From Streptomyces durmitorensis (GTDB lineage: Bacteria > Actinomycetota > Actinomycetes > Streptomycetales > Streptomycetaceae): a DNA stretch of 64,000 nt. The notes below the pieces were generated by a model. It was not told the DNA's origin. It was given only the letters and a program-made list of their open reading frames with translations, and did not search any database. The stretch spans positions 6,572,001 to 6,636,000 of the forward strand of contig NZ_CP097289.1 in assembly GCF_023498005.1 (NCBI RefSeq). The letters run 5' to 3'. A program made the translations under genes and the position numbers. Positions 32,813 to 41,500 of this stretch are shown in pieces; the first letter of the stretch is position 1; the number at the start of each line of letters is the position of its first letter.

Positions 32813-34936
32813 GTGTCCATGCTCCTGCTGAAACTGGCAGCGCAGGATCTGCTGACCCTGAATTCAAGACGCCGTATGGTGCCCCATCTCGCCGCGAGGT
32901 GGAAGCACTTCCTCAACACCGACGCTTCGTTGACCGAACGCTCCGCCTGGGCGGAGAGCCTTGTGCATCTTGCCGAGGATCTGGTCGCCGCCGACCGCGG
33001 GAACGTCGAGATGGTCGTCGAATGCGCTGCCACCCTCGACGAGGCAGACCGCGCTGGGGATCCGCGGCTCATCGATGTCGTCCTCGTGGGCCATCATCCC
33101 GAAGAGCGCGGGCTGTCCGTTCAACTCGTCGAGCTGAAGCGTTGGTCGACGGTGACCAGGGTGGAGCGAGCCACCGCGGAACTGGTGCATGTCCCCGGCA
33201 TGGGAGAGAAGAAGCATCCTGCGCTGCAACTGCGCGAGTATCACGCGGCTTTCACGGGTGGCAGAGGGCCGCTGCACGGACTGAACTTCGAATGTGGCGG
33301 CTTCGCCTATCTGCACAACGCCACCGACGCCTCGGTGCTCCCACTGGTCGGCGTGGACGCGCCGACCGGTTCCTATGCCCGGGTCTATACGAGTGACCGT
33401 CGCGCCCAGCTGCTGTCGGACCTGCGGAGCAGCTTCGCGGCCGACGGTGCCGACTCGGCGGCCGAAATCCTGCTACGGGGCATGGGTCTGCGTAACACCC
33501 CTCTGCTCGACGCCATGATTCGCTCCAGTGGCGAGGACACGGTCTTCACCCTGCGTGGACGTCAGAAGAAGGTCGCGGACCAGATCCTCGACACTGCCGC
33601 CAAGGTGCTCCCCGATCCACAGCGGCCGGCGCTCCTCCCCGACGAGCGACGGGTGGTGTTCCTCGTCACCGGCGGTGCCGGTACCGGCAAGAGCGCCATC
33701 GGCCTCCAGCTCAAGGCCGAACTGGAGGCGGAGGGCCGCACGGTCAAGTACGCGAGCGGCAGCAGAGCGTTCAATGGCGCCCTGCAGGAGCATGTCGGCT
33801 ATGGCGACCGGGAGTTCAAGGAGAGTTTCACTTACTTCAGCAACTTCGTCACCCCGCCCGATCCGCCTCTGGACGTGCTGATCTGCGACGAGGCCCACCG
33901 CCTGCGCGATCGCTCCACAAATCGCTTCTGGGATCCCGAGGACTATGGCACCAAGCCACAGGTGGACGAACTCCTCGATGCCTCCCGGTTGACGGTGTTC
34001 TTCCTGGACGAGGGGCAGTCAGTGCGCCCGCAGGAGGTCGGCACCGCCGCTCTCGTGGAGGACGCTGCACGGCGCTACGGCGCCCAGCTGGTCCCTTGCC
34101 CCTTGTGGGAACAGTTCCGGTGCGGTGGCAGCGACACCTACATCCGCTGGGTGCGTGGAGCGCTAGGGGTGTTGGACGCGGAGCCGGAGCAGTGGACCCC
34201 GGACGGGCTGATGCACGTTGAGGTAGTGGACAGCCCGGAGGAGCTCGAGCGGATCATTCGCTCCGAGGCCGTGGCGGGAGCGTCCGCGCGCATGGTCGCC
34301 GGATACTGCTGGCCCTGGACGAAGCCCTTGGGCAAGGAGAAGCGGCTCGAGCCCGACGTCCGGATCGGTGATTGGCACCGGCCGTGGAACGCGGACAGCG
34401 AATCCTTCTGCGAGAACAAGACCGTCCCGCCTTCCAAGATCTGGTCTGTGCACGAGAACGGCCTCGGCCAGATCGGCTGTGTGTACACCGCGCAGGGACT
34501 GGAGTGGGACTGGTGCGGCGTGATCATGGGCGACGACATGGTGCGCCGGGGCGACAGCTGGGTGTTCCGTCGGGGCAAGGAGCGAGTGGACAAGGAGGTG
34601 GAGGTCAAGCGGGTCGCCGTTCCCGGATCGTTCGATCCCAAGGTGAAGCCGAAGAGCGTGGACGACGACGAGTTCGCCCGTCTCGTACGGCACGCGTACC
34701 ACGTGCTGATGACCCGGGCGAGCCGGGCGACCGTGCTCTACTCCACGGATGAGGAGACCCGGAATTACCTGAAGCGACTCGTCGGCGAGGTCCAGCTACA
34801 CGGTCTGCGACCCACCTGGGAGAACCTGCCGGAGCAGGCTCGCCAGCCGCATCTGCCCCGACCCGGCCGAGGACAGCGCCGCCGCAGGAGGCGCCAGAAG
34901 GAGAACACCCCGCCCGGGGAGATGCGTCTCTTCTGA
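32813..34936 (+). CDS. Schlafen-group-3 (DUF2075) helicase with N-terminal PD-(D/E)XK-like domain, paralogue B
   Basis: GTG 32813 has GGGGGA nine bases upstream; ATG 32819 is an in-frame alternative. The 707-residue product parallels paralogue A. It has Asp88 (RLIDVVLVG), Glu107-x-Lys109 (QLVELKRWS), Walker A GGAGTGKS (287-294), DEAH (359-362), FFLDEGQSVRPQEVG, QFRCGGSDTYIRWV, CVYTAQGLEWDW and HAYHVLMTRAS. It has a longer basic C-terminal tail (GRGQRRRRRRQKE) that could bind nucleic acid. Overall similarity to paralogue A is clear but moderate, so the duplication is old or they were acquired together as a two-gene module. Confidence 0.87.
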   Translation: MSMLLLKLAAQDLLTLNSRRRMVPHLAARWKHFLNTDASLTERSAWAESLVHLAEDLVAADRGNVEMVVECAATLDEADRAGDPRLIDVVLVGHHPEERGLSVQLVELKRWSTVTRVERATAELVHVPGMGEKKHPALQLREYHAAFTGGRGPLHGLNFECGGFAYLHNATDASVLPLVGVDAPTGSYARVYTSDRRAQLLSDLRSSFAADGADSAAEILLRGMGLRNTPLLDAMIRSSGEDTVFTLRGRQKKVADQILDTAAKVLPDPQRPALLPDERRVVFLVTGGAGTGKSAIGLQLKAELEAEGRTVKYASGSRAFNGALQEHVGYGDREFKESFTYFSNFVTPPDPPLDVLICDEAHRLRDRSTNRFWDPEDYGTKPQVDELLDASRLTVFFLDEGQSVRPQEVGTAALVEDAARRYGAQLVPCPLWEQFRCGGSDTYIRWVRGALGVLDAEPEQWTPDGLMHVEVVDSPEELERIIRSEAVAGASARMVAGYCWPWTKPLGKEKRLEPDVRIGDWHRPWNADSESFCENKTVPPSKIWSVHENGLGQIGCVYTAQGLEWDWCGVIMGDDMVRRGDSWVFRRGKERVDKEVEVKRVAVPGSFDPKVKPKSVDDDEFARLVRHAYHVLMTRASRATVLYSTDEETRNYLKRLVGEVQLHGLRPTWENLPEQARQPHLPRPGRGQRRRRRRQKENTPPGEMRLF

Positions 34937-34955
34937 TACGGGGGCCAGGGTGTGG

Positions 34956-34983
34956 GGTGGCGGGCTCTCCCGGGCCCGCCACC
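34956..34983. terminator. Bidirectional hairpin terminator
   Basis: Ten-bp arms GGTGGCGGGC (34956-34965) and GCCCGCCACC (34974-34983) with an 8-nt loop. It lies between helicase B (stop 34936) and the convergent small gene ending at 34990. Confidence 0.75.
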
Positions 34984-34989
34984 TGCCGG

Positions 34990-35118
34990 TCAGAAGACCA
35001 GGCGTGCTGCCGCGATCAGGGCCGCCACCAACAGATTGATGGCGACTCCTACCGTGACGTCGACCAGAATCTGACGAAACCGGTCGCGACGTGCAGGCTT
35101 GTACTCAACGGTATTCAT
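34990..35118 (-). CDS. Membrane micro-protein, 42 residues
   Basis: ATG 35118 with GGAG nine bases upstream opens a 42-codon frame. The product has a basic amphipathic N-terminus (MNTVEYKPARRDRFRQIL) and one membrane helix (VTVGVAINLLVAALIAAARL), then stops. Codon third positions are G/C-rich as in real genes. It lies between helicase B and the giant helicase, on the opposite strand. It resembles the many one-helix small proteins of Streptomyces (some catalogued as DUF6408), but I cannot assign it. A toxin-like or defence-accessory role is possible only by position. Confidence 0.6.
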   Translation of the reverse strand: MNTVEYKPARRDRFRQILVDVTVGVAINLLVAALIAAARLVF

Positions 35119-35182
35119 CGGTTTCCACTCCAGAGCGTGAGCTGGGAATGGCAGGGATCGCCCTACCGGGCATCCGCAGTCA

Positions 35183-35202
35183 CACCGCGTACGTACGCGG
35201 TG
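35183..35202. promoter_or_regulatory. 20-bp perfect palindrome between divergent genes
   Basis: CACCGCGTACGTACGCGGTG is symmetrical over all 20 bases. It lies 65 bases upstream of the micro-protein start and about 155 bases before the predicted promoter of the giant helicase, as expected for an operator. Confidence 0.6.
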
Positions 35203-35357
35203 GAAACCACTCGTCGCTCATCGCCGAGGACCGGCACCTGGAACACCGTCGACGTACCCTCCGGGAAGGTGCGCAGCGGGTAACCACGTTAGTACATGCA
35301 CCAGTTGTTGCAGATGGGCATGCCGTAGCAGCGATTGAACCGTTCCGTAACTATCGC

Positions 35358-35386
35358 TTCACGCATTGGTGTGCTGACCGTATTAT
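35358..35386 (+). promoter_or_regulatory. Predicted sigma-70-type promoter for the giant helicase
   Basis: TTCACG (35358-35363) and TATTAT (35381-35386) are 17 bases apart. TATTAT is rare in this GC-rich window. The start codon is at 35529, which would leave a leader of about 135 bases. Confidence 0.5.
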
Positions 35387-35528
35387 TCGCGTCCAGGGGG
35401 GATCAGCGGGACTTGTGCGGCCACCGGGACAGTACGGACGTTGGTGGCCGCGCTTTGCGTTGGTGGCAGAGGGGACTGCCGCCGACGCCGTGCTCCGTTG
35501 GCCCAGAAGCGACAACTCAGGGATCAGC

Positions 35529-38500
35529 GTGACGAACTCGGTTAGCTTCGGGGACAGCCAGGAACTCGATCGCCTCAAGGCGATGCTTGAGAGCTGGCGC
35601 ACATCGCTGGTGGACTTGAGCGGCCGCAACCGGCTGCTCAATTTCCGCCACACCAAGTCGGCGACACTGGAGATTGCCAACCCATCCGCGCGGGAGCTTG
35701 TCGAAGGGCTGGCCCGTGGTTGGGACTTCGCGCCGCTCCCGGACGAGGAGCCGGAGGCCGGCGAGGGTTCGCGATCCGGCGATGTGGTCCTCGCGAAGAA
35801 GGGCGACCGCACTGACGGAATCGTCACCCAGAAGAACACCGCGCCGTCCCTCCTGCGCGCGTTGAACAGTCTCCGTGCCAAAGCGACGCAGCTCTTCAAC
35901 GACTATGGCCTGTGGACCCTCAACCTCGGCGTAGGCATGCTCCGCTGGCGCGAGGACGGAGCGGAGACAGCCAGTGACGCCCCCCTGATCCTTATGCCGG
36001 TGGTCGTCGAGCGCACGCGCAACGGCCGGATCCGCCTCAAGGCGAGCGATGATGAGGAACCGCGCCTCAACCCGGCCCTGAAAGTAAAGCTGCAGCAGTT
36101 CCACATCGACTGGACTCCGGTCGTCGAACAGGGCCCCTCGGACCTGCAGGCGGTGCTCTCCGCCGCGCGAGCCGCGGTGGCGGGCAAGGCCGGATGGCAG
36201 ATCTCCGAGCGTGTGGTGCTCGCACTCTTCGCCTCCCACAAGGAGTCGATGTATCAGGACCTGCTGGACAACGAGGACTGCGTCCTCGGCAGTGACCTCA
36301 TACGGGCGATGGCACTCGGCCCACATTCCGGACTGGCCTCCGACCGTTTCGACTTCGAGGAGATCCAGCTCGACCGGATCGACGAACTGAGCCCGCCCGA
36401 GGACAGCCCGCTGGTGCTCGACGCCGACGCCTCGCAGCGGCAGGCCGTCGCCGCGGCCGTGGCCGGACAGTCGTTCGTCCTGGACGGTCCGCCCGGCACA
36501 GGCAAGAGCCAGACCATCACCAACATGATCGCCGGTCTGATGCACGCGGGCCGGAGCGTGCTGTTCGTCAGTGAGAAGGCGGCGGCCCTCGACGTCGTCC
36601 TCGCCCGGCTGAAGGCGGTCGGACTCGACTCGTACGCATTGCCCCTCCACAGCCACAACACCAGCCGTAAGGCGGTGGCCCAGGAGCTGGGTCGGGCCCT
36701 GGCGGAGGAGCCGCGTGCACCGCAACTGTCACAGCAGGCCCTGGCGCAGGCCAGGGAACTGCGCCTTGCGCTCAGTGCTTATGCCGAAGCGATGAACGAG
36801 GCCCGCGACCCGCTGGAACGAACCCTGCACGATGTGCTCGGCCAAGTCGGCCGCCTGTCCGATGCGCCGGTCGCTTATTTGAGCCATGGCGACGACCCGG
36901 CCACGGGGGCAGGCGCGACGTTTCGCGCGGAGACGCTCAGTGCCGAGGACCTCCGCCTGATCGTCGAGGCGACGAGAGCCATCTCCGATGCTTGGGAGGC
37001 GGTCGCCGACCCGTCGTTCCCCTGGCGCGGCCTGCGAGCCGGCCTGCCGCATCCACGTCCGGTGCTTGAGCAGGCGCAGGCAGCGCGGGACGCGCTCGCG
37101 ACAGCGGTCGACCGGTACCGGGACCTCGCGCTTGATGGTGCGCCCATCACCGACCAGAGCGGGATCGACCGTCTGGCTGCGCTCCTGCGGCTGCTCGACA
37201 CGCGGAGTCCCGTGCCGGAAGAGTGGCTGACCACGGATGCCTTTGCCGACGAGGTGGACGACCGGGTCGACGCCTTCCTTGCGGAACTGCGCAAGGCGCA
37301 GCGTACGAGCACCGCCGTCCGGGCGACGGTGGGCGAGCGGTGGCAGGAGCTTTCCACCAGGCTGACGGCTGAGCCGGGGGAGGCCGAGAAGTCGCTCTCG
37401 GCGATGGCGCCGCGAGGCCTCGACCTCACCGAGCTCATGCAGGAGCGAGCGCGACAGTTCGCCGGGGAGTTCGATGCGACCGCCGGCGTGCTGGAGCGGA
37501 CCCTGCAGAATCTGACCCGCGTCAGCCACCGCACCGGGCTCGCGCACCCCAGCAGCCCCGAGGAAGCACGCCATCTGTGTGACGTGATCGCCGTGGCCGG
37601 TACCGAACACCGCCCTCCCGAGCAGTGGCTGGTCCCCGAAGGTCCCGTGCGGGCGGAGGAGGCGGCGGTCGGGGTCGTCGCCGATGCGCTGAGTGACTTC
37701 TTCACCCGACGCAACCAGGTGGTCTCCGCCCAAGCCCTCGCGACGGACCACGCGGGCCCGGGTTGGACCGAACTGCGGCGAGAAGTGAGCGCCGAGCGAC
37801 CGGTCAACGAACAGGCACTCGCCGCACTGGAACCCCCCGGCACCGACATCGCGTCGCTGACAGGCAGAGAGGCCGCGGAGCTTACCCAGCGGTTCGACAC
37901 GCTCGCCGACGCACTTGAGATGGCCGCCGGGCACGCCGACTCGTTAGCCGGACACCTCGGGTGCGACCGGCCGAGGGCGATGTCCGAAGCGGAGGACCTG
38001 GCCACGCTCGTGGAACTGGCCGCAGCATCGGACCGCACGCTCGAAGCATGGCTTGATCCCTGGGCACTTCCCGGTGTCCAGGCAGCTGTTGCGGAGATCT
38101 CCGCTGCCGCCGATGACCTGGCAGCCGCGGAGAGGGCGGCGCGTGACACCTTCCTGCCCGAGATCGTCTCCACGCCTGAACTGCCCGAAGCGGTCCACCG
38201 GCTCCTGGAGGGGCGCCAAGGACTCGCCGGAACGTTGTCCAGTGGCATCCGGGCCGACCGGAAGCTCGTGGCCCGGCTGACGCACGGCGGATCATGGCGC
38301 GGCGAGCTGTACGACAAGCTGCCGCTTGCCGACGCCTGGTGCGCCGCTCACCAGAGGCTGAGGGCGCTGGCCGCCACCCACGCCGAGCTGATGGGTCGCT
38401 ATCGCGGCACGGTGTTGCCCGACGTCCCAGGACTGCTCAAAGCACTCGCGCACGCCGAAGAGGTCCACGCACTCGCGCCGGAGACCGTCGCCGACCCCTA

Positions 38501-41500
38501 CCGCAGGAGTCTGCTCGCCACTCACGTGGCCGACGGCCGAGACCTGCACCCCGCACTCGTCGATCAGGGAACGGCGCTTCGCGGCGGTCTCGCCGGATGG
38601 CGGCAGAATCTGGACGACCCGTCGCTCGCGCCGCACGCGGCCGACCTCACCAAGCTGCCGCTCGACGCCGCAGCCCGCTGGCTGCGCGCCCACCTCGCTC
38701 CCTTGAGACAGGCCGTTGCGTTGCTGGACACGGTGGCCTCGGTCGGCCGCCGGGACAGTGGCCCGGGTTCCGAGTACACCCTCACCGCCGCGCGCACGGC
38801 GGTGAGGACCGCGCACGCGGCACAGAAGGAGACCGCCGCGTTCGACGGCCAGGCCGTGAGCGACCGCAGCCTTCTCGGCCCCTGGTACCGGGGCCTCGAC
38901 ACGCAGGCGGACGACCTGCGCGACGCCGCGCCCAACGGCGCGACGGGTTACGAGCCGATGGGGCGGCTTCTGTGCCGCGGACTCGACCTGACGCGACAGC
39001 GTCCGGGACCGTACACCACCGCGCAACAGCGCGAGTTGCTCGGCCGGTACGTCATGGAAGGGCGACCACACACCGAGGGCTTGCGGGTGGCCCTGGACTC
39101 GGCCCGTCTCATCGCCCGCCTTGCCCTCGGCACGCTCGCAGAACCAGCATGCCGGACCAGCCTCGTCGACGTGCTGGCCGACGGCCGGCCCGAACCGCGC
39201 GACCTGCTCGCACAGACCGACCAGATCCGCCATGACCTGGACCTGTGGCAGGAGTACACCGGACAGTCGCACGTCGCGGCGGTCGGCGCGGCACTCGCCT
39301 CCTGCTCCCTCGAACAGGCGGCGAGCTGGCTCCGTGCGCACGTGGAACCCTTCGAGGATGCGGCCGACCTCACCCGCTCAACCGCCCGAGTCATGGACGA
39401 GGAGACGGGGCTCACCCTGTCCCGGGCCAGGGAAGCGGTGGCCGCCGTCGCCTCCGCCCGCGCCGCCGAGTCCTCCTTTGCGGAGAACGACGCCACGTAC
39501 CGAAGCCTTCTCGGTTCCCTCTACCAGGGCACGGGGACGGGCCGGGACGCGATCCTGGACGCCCTCGACTGGGCCCAGAAGGTCCGTCGCACCGCACATG
39601 GCGGCCACTCCGCGCCCCTGTCGCAAACGGCGGCCCGGCTGATGCTGACCGCGTCAGCAGATCCGTCCGTCGCGGCCCGCGCCGGTGACTGGGGCGGGCA
39701 GCGCGAGGCACTCGCCGGGCACTTCGAGCCTGCGCGCGCCGAGGAACTGCGACGCGAACTCGCCGGATCCCTCACGACGGCCCAGTCTGTCCTGTCACTC
39801 CTCGAGCGTGACCCCTTCGGCCCGGAAGCGTGGACCAGCCGCGCCGACGCACTGACCCTGTTGCGCCGCTACCACCTCCACGAGCTCCCCGACCAACTCG
39901 CACGCCGCGAAGTCTCCGCCGAGGACTTCCCCGCAGCCATGGAACGCGCGGTGCTCACCGCGTGGGTCGAGCACCAGCTCACCACTGACCAGAGGCTGAA
40001 GCCGATGCGGGCGGTGGAACGCGATCAGCTGGTGGAGCGCTTCCAGAGGGCGGACCAGGACCTGGTGGCGGCGGCACACGCCGAGGTGATCGCAGCATGC
40101 AACTCCCGGCGTCCTCGCAGAACGTCGGTGGGTCAGGCCGCCGTGATCCGCCGCGAGGCCGAGAAGCAGCGTCGCCACATGCCCGTACGGCACCTGCTGA
40201 AGCAGACTCGCGACGTCGTAAGGCTGGTCAAGCCCTGCTTCATGATGAGCCCGCTGACGGTCAGTCAGTTCCTGCCACCGGACTTCGACTTCGATGTCGT
40301 CATCTTCGATGAGGCGTCCCAGGTGCTGCCCCAGGACGCGGTGAACTCCGTCTACCGGGGCAAGGCCCTCATCGTGGCCGGTGACCAGAAGCAGCTGCCG
40401 CCGACGTCCTTCTTCACCGCGGCCGGCGACAGCGACGACGGCGACGAATGGGACGAGGACGCCGCCGACGGCTTCGAGTCCATCCTCGACATGTGCAAGG
40501 CCAGCGGAGTCCTGCGCGGACTGCCTCTGCGCTGGCACTACCGCAGTCGGCACGAGAACCTGATCGCCTTCAGCAACCACGACTTCTACGACAACTCCAT
40601 GGTCACGTTTCCGGGCGCGCTGGAACAGGGACCGGACATCGGCGTGGAGTTCATCAAGGCGGACGGCGTCTACGACCGCGGCGGGAGCAGCGACAACCCC
40701 GTCGAGGCCGCCAAGGTGGCGCAGCGTGTCATCCACCACTTCGACACCCGCCCCGAGCACACCCTCGGCGTGGTCGCGCTGTCGAAGTCGCAGGCGGAGG
40801 CAGTCGAGGAGGCGGTGCAGAAGGCGAGGGCGGCCCGACCGGACCTCGACCACCACTTCACGGAAGGCCGGCTCGACGGGTTCTTCGTCAAGAACCTCGA
40901 AACCGTCCAGGGCGACGAGCGCGACGTCATCATCCTCTCCATCGGCTACGGTCCCGACCACCGCGGCAAGCTGCTGTCGGCGTTCGGCCCCATCAACCGG
41001 GAAGGCGGCTGGCGACGCCTCAACGTGGCCGTGACACGCGCCCGGCGCCGCATGGAAGTCGTGGCTTCCTTCCACGGAGGCGATCTGCCGGACAGCGCCA
41101 AGAAGAGCGTGCAACACCTGAAGCGGTACCTGCAGTACGCCCAGCACGGTCCTGCGATTCTCCAGACGGAGGCAGCCGATCCGGACGCGGCTCCGGAGAG
41201 CCCCTTCGAAGAGGAGGTCATCGACATCCTGCGCGACTGGGGGTACGAGGTCCAGCCGCAGGTGGGGGTGGCCGGTTTCCGTATCGACATGGCGATACGG
41301 CACCCGGGTGCGCCCGGCACGTACGCGCTGGGCATCGAGTGCGACGGCGCCATGTATCACTCTTCGCGGGCGGCCCGGGACCGCGACCGGCTGAGGGAAG
41401 CGGTCCTGCGCGACCTGGGTTGGAAGCTGCACCGAATCTGGGGAACGGACTGGTACCGGAACCGACGGGACGCGATGGCGCGGCTGCGGGCCGCGGTGGA

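Noticed and set aside
35091..35528. Longer N-terminus for the giant helicase
   Set aside because: The upstream frame shows no DUF4011 homology and contains the predicted promoter and operator. GTG 35529 has a ribosome site next to the family N-terminus.
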